Under the pieces are notes generated by a model. That model saw nothing but the letters and a program-made list of their open reading frames with translations. It was not told the DNA's origin and searched no databases. A program made the position numbers and the translations under genes. Shown here piece after piece: positions 18,893 to 27,129 of a DNA stretch of 33,308 bases. This DNA comes from Pseudomonas sp. (GTDB lineage Bacteria; Pseudomonadota; Gammaproteobacteria; Pseudomonadales; Pseudomonadaceae), in assembly GCA_030603065.1 (NCBI GenBank), contig JAUVYN010000032.1, positions 1 to 33,308 of the forward strand, given 5' to 3'. The stretch's first letter is position 1; the number at the start of each line of letters is the position of its first letter.

Positions 18893-20445
18893 CAGGTACG
18901 TCTCCCGATTTGGGTAACCAGTGCCCGGGACGCCCGTTCCTTGATGAGGCTCTGGTACAAACGGTCATAGGGGCTTACCGACTCCTGCCAGTAGAGCGGT
19001 GCGGCCATGGCGCGGTGACGCATGGCCTGGATGAGCTTGGGATGCTCGTGCGCATTGATGGCGCGATGAATTGCGCCCAGGTAGCTCTGGGCCGTGCCTT
19101 CGTCGAACAGGAAGCCGGTCACGCCATCCTCGATGGTGTCAGCCAGCCCGCCAGTGCGCCGTGCAATGGGCAGGGAGCCGTAGCGTTGGGCGTACATCTG
19201 GCTCAGACCGCAAGGCTCGAAGCGTGAGGGCATCAACAGAAAATCACTGCCGGCGAACATGCGCCGGGCATCCAGTTCGTTGAAGCCGATCTGCACGCCG
19301 ACACGCCCGGGAAAGCGTTCGGGAAGCGCGGACATGGTCGCCTCGAGATGCGCCTCGCCGCGTCCGATCACCGCGATGCGTCCGCCGGCGGCTACGATGT
19401 CGCCGGCGACCTCCGCCGTCAGATCGATACCTTTCTGGTGAACCAGACGCGAGACCACTACGAAGAGCGGCCCGTCCTCCTGGTCGAGACCGAAACGCTC
19501 CTCGATATAGCGTCGATGCGCACGTTTGCCGTCACCTTCCAGGTCCCGTGAGCCTTCCAGTAGATTCGGGTCGTTTTCCGGGTTCCAGTTCTGGTCGATG
19601 CCATTGGTGATACCGGTCATCTCGCCCCGGTCGGCCTTGTAGCGCAGGATGCCGTCCAGTCCGCACCCGGACTCGGCAGTGGTGATTTCCCGCGCATAGG
19701 TCTGGCTGACCGTAGTCACATGGCTGGAATAGACGATGCCGGCTTTCATGAATGACAGCCGGCCGTAGAATTCGAGCCCCTCGGGCGTGAAGGCCTCTCC
19801 GGGAATGCCCAGCTCGGGCATGCAGCCAGCGTCGCACAGGCCCTGATAGGTCAGGTTGTGGATGGTGAAGACCGATGGCGTATCCAGCTTCATCCAGGCC
19901 ATGTACGCCGGCGCCAGCCCGGCAGGCCAGTCGTTGGCATGTACCAGTTGCGGAACCCAGCTGATACCGGCTTGACCAGCGGCGATCTGAGCGGCAGCCA
20001 GCCCGAGCCGGGCGAAGCGAATATGGTTGTCGGGCCAGTCACGACCCTGGGAGTCACCGTAGGGATAACCTTCGCGCTCGTAGAGATCAGGGCAGATGAG
20101 CACGTGCACGATCAGCCCATCGGGAAGCTCCATGCAGCCCAGCCGGCAGGGAGGCAGCCCGGCATGCCCTTCGAGTTGGCCGACGATACGAATCGGGTTG
20201 GGACTGGCCATGACCTCCCGGTAGCCGGGCATGAGGATGCGTACGTCGTGCTGCTTGTTCAGTGCCCGGGGGAGCGAAGAGGAAACGTCGCCCAGCCCGC
20301 CAACCTTGACCAGGTCGGTGAGTTCAGGGGTGACGAATAGAATCTTCCTTCGCTGATCCTGCAAGGTCTGTACATTCCATGAATCGGCGCTCAGGACACC
20401 CCTGGCCGTTCCCTCCCGATGCACTGACGCCACCAGATAACCCAT
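18892..20445 (-). CDS. glgA: Glycogen synthase (ADP-glucose dependent)
   Basis: This 517-residue GT5 glycosyltransferase extends alpha-1,4-glucan from ADP-glucose. The N-terminal donor-binding motif KVGGLGDV starts at K47. The C-terminal part has the EPCGLSQMYAQRYGSLPIARRTGGL-like block (residues about 415-440), with E and G residues contacting the nucleotide sugar. An N-terminal extension of about 32 residues precedes KILFVTPE. The ATG at 20445 is kept because GGAGGG lies just upstream with good spacing. It is the first gene of the glgA-treZ-malQ-treY-DUF2934-glgX operon, downstream of a candidate AlgU promoter. No glgC is present in the window, so ADP-glucose must be made by a gene elsewhere. 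Confidence 0.96.
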   Translation of the reverse strand: MGYLVASVHREGTARGVLSADSWNVQTLQDQRRKILFVTPELTDLVKVGGLGDVSSSLPRALNKQHDVRILMPGYREVMASPNPIRIVGQLEGHAGLPPCRLGCMELPDGLIVHVLICPDLYEREGYPYGDSQGRDWPDNHIRFARLGLAAAQIAAGQAGISWVPQLVHANDWPAGLAPAYMAWMKLDTPSVFTIHNLTYQGLCDAGCMPELGIPGEAFTPEGLEFYGRLSFMKAGIVYSSHVTTVSQTYAREITTAESGCGLDGILRYKADRGEMTGITNGIDQNWNPENDPNLLEGSRDLEGDGKRAHRRYIEERFGLDQEDGPLFVVVSRLVHQKGIDLTAEVAGDIVAAGGRIAVIGRGEAHLEATMSALPERFPGRVGVQIGFNELDARRMFAGSDFLLMPSRFEPCGLSQMYAQRYGSLPIARRTGGLADTIEDGVTGFLFDEGTAQSYLGAIHRAINAHEHPKLIQAMRHRAMAAPLYWQESVSPYDRLYQSLIKERASRALVTQIGRRT

Positions 20446-20580
20446 CTTACCCTCCGGAAAAAATTTAGCCTAGGCCAGTCGAATCGTCCTCTCTCGGGTT
20501 CGCCAGGAGCGAACGGAGCAGAGGTGCACCACTGGCCAGAAGCCTGTTTTGGCGCCGAAGAACATGGGGGGCTCGCTGCT

Positions 20581-20597
20581 GCAGATTTATTATCTGC
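20581..20597. repeat. Hairpin at the predicted 5' end of the glgA leader
   Basis: GCAGAT (20581-20586) and ATCTGC (20592-20597) are perfect complements around a TTATT loop. With the predicted start near 20600 on the minus strand, this would be the first structure of the glgA transcript. A second perfect 6-bp hairpin lies at 20498-20503/20509-20514. They could affect mRNA stability; no riboswitch family is recognised. The rest of the 289-nt divergent gap shows nothing further. Confidence 0.4.
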
Positions 20598-20605
20598 TTA
20601 AGGTT

Positions 20606-20633
20606 CCAGACTGGTTTTGTTACAGGAAAGTTC
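20606..20633 (-). promoter_or_regulatory. Candidate AlgU/RpoE-type (sigma-22) promoter for glgA operon
   Basis: On the minus strand GAACTT (20633-20628) is followed after exactly 17 nt by TCTGG (20610-20606). The AlgU consensus in Pseudomonas is GAACTT, 16-17 nt, TCTGA, so only the last base differs. Predicted transcription start is near 20600, leaving a leader of about 155 nt before glgA. The site reads away from the cinA-like gene and toward glgA. AlgU governs envelope and osmotic stress responses, which fits trehalose production. This is a pattern match only. Confidence 0.55.
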
Positions 20634-20734
20634 CAGCCCGGACGCGCCATTTCATGCGTTCGGAGCGCCGGAACTTCGCTTCCCCGATGCGTCTCTTAAG
20701 GGCATCCAGCAGCGAGCAACAAGGCCCGAAACTC

Positions 20735-21217
20735 ATGCAGCGAATCGAAGAGCTCGTCGAATTTTTGAAAAGTCATCAACTGACTCTGGCGACTGCGGAA
20801 TCCTGCACCTCCGGGCTGATCGCGGCCCGCCTCGCGGAGGTGCCAGGGTGTGGTGGCGTGTTCGAGCGCGGTTATGTGGTCTACGCGCCGGAGGCCAAGA
20901 ACGATCTGCTTGGCGTGAGTTTCGAGACGATCGACCAGTACGGCCTGACCAGTGAGCCGGTGGCGCGCGAAATGGCGCTTGGGGCGCTGCGCCGCAGCCG
21001 TTCGAACATGGTGATCGCAGATACCGGCGCAGCCGAGGCGGACAACGAGCTGGATGGCATGGTCTGCTTTGCCTGTGCCATGATGCTCGATGGCCGTGAA
21101 CGGGTGATCAGCGAGACGATCCGGTTCGAAGGCAGTCGCAACGAAGTCCGTGAGGCCGCCGCACGTTATGCTCTGCTGCATATCCCCGAGTACTTCGACG
21201 CGCTGGTGCGCACCTGA
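20735..21217 (+). CDS. CinA C-terminal domain-like protein (PncC family, divergent)
   Basis: This 160-residue protein matches the stand-alone CinA C-terminal domain, whose characterised members are nicotinamide-nucleotide amidases recycling NMN to NaMN. The N-terminal signature is present in slightly altered form: ATAESCTSGLIAARLAEVPG (S23; usually CTGG), then the RGYVVYAPEAKNDLLGV block with Y50 and K55. The usual glycine-rich stretch (GIAGPxGG type) is replaced by ADTGAAEADNE (about 95-105), so amidase activity is uncertain. I chose ATG 20735 because homology begins there and AAGG lies 10 nt upstream; the frame is open further upstream but without family sequence. It diverges from glgA. Its stop abuts the stop of the opposing channel gene. 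Confidence 0.75.
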   Translation: MQRIEELVEFLKSHQLTLATAESCTSGLIAARLAEVPGCGGVFERGYVVYAPEAKNDLLGVSFETIDQYGLTSEPVAREMALGALRRSRSNMVIADTGAAEADNELDGMVCFACAMMLDGRERVISETIRFEGSRNEVREAAARYALLHIPEYFDALVRT

Positions 21218-22342
21218 TCAGACCGGGGGTTGGCGCTCTGCGGCGCTGGTCGCGCCGGGATCCGGTATTACGTTGTCCGTCGGGCTGCGCTCTCCGCTCA
21301 GTGAGGCGCGTATTCTCGGGAGGGAGCCGGGGTAGTGGTCGTTGATGAAGCGGAGCATGTTTTCCCTCAGATAACAGCGCAGGTCCCAACTCAGCGACGA
21401 GTCACGCGAGCTGGCCAGTAGACGGATCTGCATTGCCCTTTCGTTGCAGTCGGTCACCTGTAGAACGCTGACCTCTCCGTCCCAAAGCTCCGGGGCCGCC
21501 TTGCAGAGACGCTCGAACTCGTCCCGGAGCGGCCCCAGGGGTACCGAATAATCGACCCAGAAGAACACCGACCCCAGCAGCGATGATGTGTGCCGCGTCC
21601 AGTTCTGGAACGGATTCTCGATGAACCATTGCAACGGTACCACCAACCTGCGGCTGTCCCATATACGCACGACCACGTAGGTGCCGGTGATCTCTTCGAT
21701 CCGCCCCCACTCGCCCTCGACTATGACGACGTCATCCAGCCGGATCGGCTGCGTAATCGCGATCTGTAGGCCGGCGATCAGATTACCGAGTACCGGACGG
21801 GCGGCGAACCCCACTGCAAGCCCGGCGAGACCAGCCGAGGCCAGCAGACTCGTGCCGAATTGCCGCGCAGTAGGAAAGGTCATCAGCATTCCGGAGACGC
21901 CGATGATGATGACCAGCACGCTGAGCGTGCGTACCAGTACGCGGGTCTGGGTCTGAATTCGCCTGGCACGCAAATTGTCACTTATGTCTACCGGATTCTT
22001 CACCAGAATGACCTGCTGCACTGCGGCCACGGCGCGCAGTCCCAGCCAGATGAAGGTGGCGATGATGGCGAGGCTGGTCACATGGCGTAGCGGCTCGATG
22101 AATGCCATCTCGTTGGAAGCGGAGGTCCATACCGTCTGCAGACCCATCAGCGGAAGCAGCGTTTGCGCTGGTGCGCGCAACTTGTGAACCATTTCCCGGG
22201 CGAACAGGAAGGGCTTGGCAACCCGTTCGAGCACACCCAGGCCAAGTCGCGCAACCAGCGCCAGCACCAGGGTCACCAGTGTTGCCGCGAGTAGCAGTCG
22301 CAGTTCAGGCACGGGAATGAGGGTTGTCCATTGTTCGTACAT
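21218..22342 (-). CDS. Small-conductance mechanosensitive channel (MscS family)
   Basis: This 374-residue inner-membrane protein has about four or five N-terminal helices (residues about 10-30, 70-95, 130-155). The pore helix and beta domain typical of MscS follow: GLAGLAVGFAARPVLGNLIAG, then ITQPIRLDDVV and GTYVVVRIWDSRRLVVPLQWF. MscS channels open under membrane tension and release solutes during hypo-osmotic shock. The start at ATG 22342 is preferred over ATG 22354 because GGAG lies 6 nt upstream of it. The gene is near the trehalose cluster but in a separate unit, convergent with the cinA-like gene and divergent from yaeQ. Subfamily assignment (YbdG/YnaI-like or other) is not attempted. 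Confidence 0.88.
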   Translation of the reverse strand: MYEQWTTLIPVPELRLLLAATLVTLVLALVARLGLGVLERVAKPFLFAREMVHKLRAPAQTLLPLMGLQTVWTSASNEMAFIEPLRHVTSLAIIATFIWLGLRAVAAVQQVILVKNPVDISDNLRARRIQTQTRVLVRTLSVLVIIIGVSGMLMTFPTARQFGTSLLASAGLAGLAVGFAARPVLGNLIAGLQIAITQPIRLDDVVIVEGEWGRIEEITGTYVVVRIWDSRRLVVPLQWFIENPFQNWTRHTSSLLGSVFFWVDYSVPLGPLRDEFERLCKAAPELWDGEVSVLQVTDCNERAMQIRLLASSRDSSLSWDLRCYLRENMLRFINDHYPGSLPRIRASLSGERSPTDNVIPDPGATSAAERQPPV

Positions 22343-22421
22343 GACAGGCTCCATCTTCGGCAGGCAGTCTTCTAGACTGACTGGCGGATGGCAGGGTTCA
22401 GTTCCCTGCGACCTGGCGTGG

Positions 22422-22427
22422 TAAGAT
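22422..22427 (+). promoter_or_regulatory. Possible -10 element for yaeQ-recJ
   Basis: TAAGAT lies 28 nt upstream of the yaeQ start in the short divergent gap with the MscS gene. A recognisable -35 is weak (TCAGTT, 18 nt upstream). It is a tentative sigma-70 site only. Confidence 0.3.
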
Positions 22428-22455
22428 GCGCGGCTTTAACTCCTGGACGAATCTC

Positions 22456-22995
22456 ATGGCCCTGCAAGCGACGCCGTACAAAGTCAACCTAGCGCTGTCG
22501 GATGTCGACCGCGGCGTATATGAGTCGATTCGGATGACTGTGGCCCGTCATCCTTCCGAAACCGAACAGCGTCTTTGCGCAAGGGTTCTGGCGTACGGCC
22601 TGTGGAATGAGGAACGTCTGGCCTTCGGACGCGGGCTTTCCGATGTGGACGAGCCGGCGCTTTGGCACAAGAGCCTGGACGATCGCATCTTGCACTGGAT
22701 CGAGGTCGGCCAGCCGGATGCCGAGCGTCTGACCTGGTGTTCACGGCGGGCGGAACGGGTATCGCTCCTGGCCTATGGCAACACCCGAGTATGGGCGAGC
22801 AAGCTGCTGCCCGCCGTGGCCGGCCTGAAGAATCTCAGCATCGCCGTGCTGCCGGTCGAGCCGCTCGACATGCTCGCTGCCGAACTGCCGCGAACGCTGG
22901 AATGGGGAATGATGATCACCGATGGGGTCATTTACCTCAGTGACGCAGGTAGGCAGTTGGAGCTGCCGCTGGAGTGGCTGCAGGGCGAACGCTGA
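22456..22995 (+). CDS. yaeQ: YaeQ family protein
   Basis: This 179-residue protein matches YaeQ along its length. It begins MALQATPYKVNLALSDVDRG, has the WNEERLAFGRGLSDVDEPALW block, WIEVGQPD (about 80-87) and a C-terminal LYLSD-like strand (VIYLSDAGRQLELP). YaeQ has a PD-(D/E)XK nuclease-like fold. The E. coli protein was once linked to RfaH suppression, but its activity is unproven. I chose ATG 22456 because family sequence starts there; the upstream ATG 22426 adds ten residues with no family support. It is followed by recJ after 2 nt, so the two are probably cotranscribed. Confidence 0.9.
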   Translation: MALQATPYKVNLALSDVDRGVYESIRMTVARHPSETEQRLCARVLAYGLWNEERLAFGRGLSDVDEPALWHKSLDDRILHWIEVGQPDAERLTWCSRRAERVSLLAYGNTRVWASKLLPAVAGLKNLSIAVLPVEPLDMLAAELPRTLEWGMMITDGVIYLSDAGRQLELPLEWLQGER

Positions 22996-22997
22996 AC

Positions 22998-24716
22998 GTG
23001 CGAATCGAGTCCCGCCAGGTTCCGGACCAGTTGCCCGACCTGGGCAAATTGCCGCCGTTGCTGACACGCCTGTATGCCGCTCGCGGCGTGCGTGAAGCAA
23101 GGGAGCTGGAGCGCGGCCTGAAAAACCTGCTGCCGTTCCAGCAATTGCGCGGTGTCGAGGCGGCGGTAGCTGTGCTGCAGGATGCTCTGGTGCGTCAACA
23201 GGCGATTCTGGTGATTGGTGATTTCGATGCCGACGGGGCGACTGCCAGCGCGGTTGCCGTGCTGGCGCTGCGGTCGCTCGGCGCAGCGCGCGTCGATTAC
23301 CTGGTGCCCAACCGCTTCGAGTATGGCTATGGTCTGACACCGGAAATCGTCGAGGTCGCCCTGCAGCGCAGCCCTGATCTGCTGCTGACCGTGGACAATG
23401 GCATTTCCAGTGTTGAGGGGGTGGCGGCCGCCCGGGAGGCTGGGCTCCGTGTGGTGGTTACCGACCATCACCTGCCAGGCCCAGAGCTGCCCGCAGCCGA
23501 TGCCATCGTCAATCCCAGTCAGCCTGGATGTAACTTTCCGAGCAAGGCGATTGCCGGTGTCGGCGTGGTCTTCTACGTGATGCTGGCGCTACGTGCCGCC
23601 CTGCGCCAGGCTGGCTGGTTTGGATCCTCCTGTCCCGAACCTAATCTCGCCGAGCTCCTTGATCTGGTTGCGCTGGGCACCGTGGCGGACGTGGTGCCGC
23701 TGGATGCCAACAACCGGATTCTGGTTCATCAGGGCCTTGCTCGAATTCGCAGCGGACGTTGCCGCCCAGGCATCCGCGCATTGCTCCAGGTAGCCGGGCG
23801 GGCGCCAGAGCGGCTGGTCGCTGCCGATCTGGGGTTTATCGTCGGGCCGAGGCTGAATGCCGCCGGTCGCCTGGACGACATGAGCCTGGGAATCGAGTGC
23901 CTGCTTGCCGAGGATGGCAGCGAGGCGCTGACCATGGCTCAGGCGCTAGACGGCCTCAATCAGGACCGCAAGGCCATCGAACGGGATATGCAACAACAGG
24001 CTCTGGGCGTTCTGGAAGCGACGTGGGTGGAAGACGAGCAGATGCCGTTCGGGCTCTGCCTGTTTCAGCCGGAGTGGCATCAGGGCGTCATCGGAATTCT
24101 CGCCTCTCGGCTCAAGGAGCGCTACCACCGACCGGTCATTGCCTTCGCCGATGCCGGCGACGGGCTCCTCAAGGGGTCCGCGCGCTCGGTCCCAGGCCTG
24201 CACGTACGCGATGCGCTGGACGCGGTCGCCGCACGCTATCCCGGGCTGATCAGCAAGTTCGGCGGCCATGCGATGGCCGCCGGCCTGTCTCTGCCTCAGA
24301 CGCACTTCGAGGATTTCTGCGCAGCGTTTGACAATGAGGTGCGGCGCCACCTGTGTGCGGATGATCTGGCCGGGCGGATTCTCTCCGACGGCGAGCTGCG
24401 GGCGGAAGAGTTCTGTCTGGAGCTGGCCACGGCTCTACGCGAGGCCGGCCCCTGGGGGCAGCATTTTCCACCGCCTGGCTTTCACGGAGAGTTTGTCATT
24501 ATCCAGCAACGCTTGGTCGGGGGGAGGCACCTCAAGCTGGCTCTGCAGGTCGAGGGGTGCGCAGATATTCTCGACGGCATAGTCTTCAATATCGACCTGG
24601 AGCACTGGCCGAACCCGAACGTGCGGAGGGTGCTGGCGGCCTTTACCCTGGATGTCAACGAATACCGCGACCGCCGCTCCCTGCAGCTGCTCATCAACCA
24701 CCTGCGACCCGTCTGA
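22998..24716 (+). CDS. recJ: Single-stranded-DNA-specific exonuclease RecJ
   Basis: RecJ is a 5'-3' single-strand exonuclease for recombination and mismatch repair. The 572-residue protein has all DHH-family motifs: D75-D79 in VIGDFDADG, D133 in TVDNG, D156-H157-H158 in VVTDHHLPG and the DHHA1 motif GGHAMAAG. I chose GTG 22998 (MRIESRQVPDQ) rather than GTG 22974, which lies inside yaeQ, because Pseudomonas RecJ proteins as I recall begin MRIE. The stop of yaeQ is 2 nt before. In many gammaproteobacteria recJ precedes prfB and lysS; here three genes are inserted between them. Confidence 0.94.
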   Translation: MRIESRQVPDQLPDLGKLPPLLTRLYAARGVREARELERGLKNLLPFQQLRGVEAAVAVLQDALVRQQAILVIGDFDADGATASAVAVLALRSLGAARVDYLVPNRFEYGYGLTPEIVEVALQRSPDLLLTVDNGISSVEGVAAAREAGLRVVVTDHHLPGPELPAADAIVNPSQPGCNFPSKAIAGVGVVFYVMLALRAALRQAGWFGSSCPEPNLAELLDLVALGTVADVVPLDANNRILVHQGLARIRSGRCRPGIRALLQVAGRAPERLVAADLGFIVGPRLNAAGRLDDMSLGIECLLAEDGSEALTMAQALDGLNQDRKAIERDMQQQALGVLEATWVEDEQMPFGLCLFQPEWHQGVIGILASRLKERYHRPVIAFADAGDGLLKGSARSVPGLHVRDALDAVAARYPGLISKFGGHAMAAGLSLPQTHFEDFCAAFDNEVRRHLCADDLAGRILSDGELRAEEFCLELATALREAGPWGQHFPPPGFHGEFVIIQQRLVGGRHLKLALQVEGCADILDGIVFNIDLEHWPNPNVRRVLAAFTLDVNEYRDRRSLQLLINHLRPV

Positions 24717-24731
24717 CACAAGGTGGCAGGA

Positions 24732-24764
24732 TTGACGCTGACCCGATTTATGGCGTTACATACT
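24732..24764 (+). promoter_or_regulatory. Weak sigma-70-like promoter before the globin-GGDEF-EAL gene
   Basis: TTGACG (24732-24737) is a near-consensus -35. Downstream TACATA/CATACT (24757-24764) is only a partial -10 with long spacing (19-21 nt). The rest of the 146-nt gap between recJ and the sensor gene shows nothing more. Confidence 0.25.
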
Positions 24765-24862
24765 CGCGTAAGACACTGCTGTTACCTGTATCACAAACCG
24801 AGCAACGTACTGTTGCGTTTATTGCCGCGATCTGAATGGCCGCAGCACGGAGAGCCTAGGCT

Positions 24863-27118
24863 TTGCAGGATCTGAAAAAGCGCCTCGAAGAGATGCAGGA
24901 ATGTCTTCGGCTCAGTTCCACCGACGTGCGCGACCGCCAGTCGTTGCTGGGGCTGGATGCGGACAGTCTGACGTGCCTGACGGCGCACGCGGAGCTCATC
25001 GATGGGCTGCATGTCGGGCTGGTGGACGCCTGGTACGAGCATCTGCTGACCTTCCCCGATCCCGCCCGACTGCTCGGCGATGAGGGGAAGCTGCGACGCG
25101 TCAGTGACATGCAGCTGCGCTATTACCGCCAGATGGTCAGCGGTCCCTATGACATGCAGTACGCCCGGTTGCGTCTCCTGGTCGGCCTGAGTCACGAGTC
25201 ATTGGGGGTGGAGCAGAAATGGTCCACCGCCGCCTATCATTTCTATCTGGATTACATGCACCGCTCACTGCAGCGGGTGCTGCCTGATCAGCCGGAGCAG
25301 GTGGATTCCCTGTTCAGAGCCTTGATGAGGGTCGTGTTCTTCGACATGACGCTGACCGTCGATACCTATTTCACTGCCAAGCGCCTCGAGCTGGAACATA
25401 CCCGAGGGCGCTACGCCCGCGCTTTGCTGGGGTCGAATGATGGCATCTGGGAATGGGAGGTGGACGCCGACCGGCTGGAGGTCTCACCCCGCTGGCTGGC
25501 CATTCTGGGGCTGGACGCAGACAGCGCCCCGACCACGATGACTCAGTGGATCGAGCGCATGCCGATTGAGCAGCGCAGCGGTTTCAAGGCGGCGTTCAAT
25601 GCCCACCTGCAGGGCTACAGGCCACAGATGAGCATCGAATGCCAGGTTCGTAATGCGCTCGGCCAACCGATCTGGGTGCTGGTGAGGGGTGTGCTGTCTG
25701 CCAACTCCGCCGGAGACAGGGTGTTGGCAGGTTCGCTTTCCGACATCAACCTGCGCAAGACCGCAGAGCAGGAGCTGGCTCATGTCACGCTGCACGATCC
25801 GTTGACCGGCCTGCCCAACAGACAAAGCGTCAACCGACTCATCCTTCAGGCCTTGCAGCGGCAGAGCAAACCAGGGGCACGTCACGCGGCGGTCCTGTTC
25901 ATAGATGTCGATCGCTTCAAGCTGATCAACGACAGTCTCGGGCATCAGATCGGCGACAAGGTTCTGATCGAAGTCGGAGCCCGCATTCAGCGCTGCCTGA
26001 GGCCAGGCGATCATCTTTGTCGCTTTGGTGGTGACGAGTTCGTGGTACTGCTGGATGATCTGGCGCAGGCTGACGACGCCCAATCCGTCGCCAGGCGTAT
26101 CATGGAAGGCCTCATGCATCCGATGATCGTTGCCGGCCACCGCCTGAGCGTCACGGCGAGCATTGGCATAGCTCCACTCCACGGCAGTAACGAGGCCCAG
26201 GACGCCCTGCGCGAGGCAGACCTGGCCCTGTATCGCGCGAAGGCTTTCGGCAAATCGCAGATGGCCCTCTATAACGATGACCTGCAGATCGCCGTGAATC
26301 AGCAATTGCGACTCGAGAACGCCCTGTCAGAGGCCCTCGAAAAGCGTCAGTTCGAGCTCTACTATCAGCCCATCGTGCAGGTCGAGGAGGGCAATGCACG
26401 GGTGATCGGAGTCGAGGCCCTGTTGCGCTGGTGGCAGGATGGTTCGCTGATATCGCCGGATGCGTTTATCCCGATCCTCGAGGAGACCGGACGGATAGTC
26501 GAGGTTGGTGACTGGGTGTTGCGCCAGGCTTGCCTGCAGGTGCTGGCGTGGCATGAGCAGGGCTTCGCGGGTCTGCGCTGCTCGGTCAATCTTTCCAGTC
26601 GCCAACTGCATAACACCGGTTTCGCACGCAGCGTGGCATCGGTGCTGGAGGATACCGGCTTCCCGCCGGGCTCCCTGGTGCTGGAGATCACCGAAAGCCT
26701 GCTGATGCAGGATGGCCCGGAAACACTGGCTACTCTGCGCGAGTTGGAAAGCCTGGGTATTCGTATCGCGCTCGATGATTTCGGCACGGGCTTCTCTTCG
26801 CTTGGATACCTGCACCGCTATCCGCTACACATCATCAAGGTCGACAAGAGTTTCATCACCAAGGCGCCCGACGATGAACGTCTGCGCGCCATAAGTCGCG
26901 CGATCATAGGTCTCGGTCGCGGACTGAGCATGGATGTGATTGCCGAGGGCATCGAAACCAGCGCGCAGATGGATTTCCTGCGAGACGAAGGCTGTCGGTA
27001 CGTGCAGGGTTACTGGTTCAGCCGGCCCCTGTCGGCAAGTTCGCTGAGTCCTGTTCTCGAAAGCCTTTCCGGGCGCTGCATCACCGACGGCGCTGGCCGG
27101 CCGGTGATGCTGTCCTAG
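24863..27118 (+). CDS. Globin-coupled sensor with PAS, GGDEF and EAL domains (c-di-GMP turnover)
   Basis: The 751-residue cytoplasmic protein appears to have four domains. Residues about 20-175 resemble a globin-coupled sensor/protoglobin, with candidate proximal heme ligand H111 in LVGLSHESLG followed by KWSTAAYHFYLDYM. Residues about 185-300 are PAS-like (SNDGIWEWEVDADRLEVSPRW). The GGDEF domain (about 305-465) has intact GGDEF at 389-393 and an RxxD inhibitory site at R380-D383 with the usual five-residue spacing. The EAL domain (about 485-735) keeps E518, N576, E611, D638/D639, K659, E695 and Q715. Both cyclase and phosphodiesterase sites therefore look intact. It probably links oxygen or another gas ligand to c-di-GMP. 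The start is uncertain: TTG 24863 has GGAG 10 nt upstream, while ATG 24893 lacks a good ribosome site. Confidence 0.88.
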   Translation: MQDLKKRLEEMQECLRLSSTDVRDRQSLLGLDADSLTCLTAHAELIDGLHVGLVDAWYEHLLTFPDPARLLGDEGKLRRVSDMQLRYYRQMVSGPYDMQYARLRLLVGLSHESLGVEQKWSTAAYHFYLDYMHRSLQRVLPDQPEQVDSLFRALMRVVFFDMTLTVDTYFTAKRLELEHTRGRYARALLGSNDGIWEWEVDADRLEVSPRWLAILGLDADSAPTTMTQWIERMPIEQRSGFKAAFNAHLQGYRPQMSIECQVRNALGQPIWVLVRGVLSANSAGDRVLAGSLSDINLRKTAEQELAHVTLHDPLTGLPNRQSVNRLILQALQRQSKPGARHAAVLFIDVDRFKLINDSLGHQIGDKVLIEVGARIQRCLRPGDHLCRFGGDEFVVLLDDLAQADDAQSVARRIMEGLMHPMIVAGHRLSVTASIGIAPLHGSNEAQDALREADLALYRAKAFGKSQMALYNDDLQIAVNQQLRLENALSEALEKRQFELYYQPIVQVEEGNARVIGVEALLRWWQDGSLISPDAFIPILEETGRIVEVGDWVLRQACLQVLAWHEQGFAGLRCSVNLSSRQLHNTGFARSVASVLEDTGFPPGSLVLEITESLLMQDGPETLATLRELESLGIRIALDDFGTGFSSLGYLHRYPLHIIKVDKSFITKAPDDERLRAISRAIIGLGRGLSMDVIAEGIETSAQMDFLRDEGCRYVQGYWFSRPLSASSLSPVLESLSGRCITDGAGRPVMLS
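27078..27110. repeat. 9-bp inverted repeat at the 3' end of the sensor gene
   Basis: GCATCACCG (27078-27086) and CGGTGATGC (27102-27110) are exact complements with a 15-nt GC-rich loop. The hairpin lies in the last codons before the TAG at 27116. Only 11 nt separate this gene from the convergent phosphoketolase-like gene. It may serve as a shared stop for transcription, but no T-tract follows. Confidence 0.4.
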
Positions 27119-27129
27119 CTCGGCGCCCG

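Noticed and set aside
20446-20600. CsrA/RsmA binding sites in the glgA leader
   Set aside because: GGA motifs occur (including within the Shine-Dalgarno), but they are not in hairpin loops and the match to the full consensus is weak. E. coli glg regulation by CsrA alone is not evidence here.
22974-22997. Upstream GTG start for recJ inside yaeQ
   Set aside because: It would add eight residues without family support. GTG 22998 gives the expected MRIE start and avoids the overlap.
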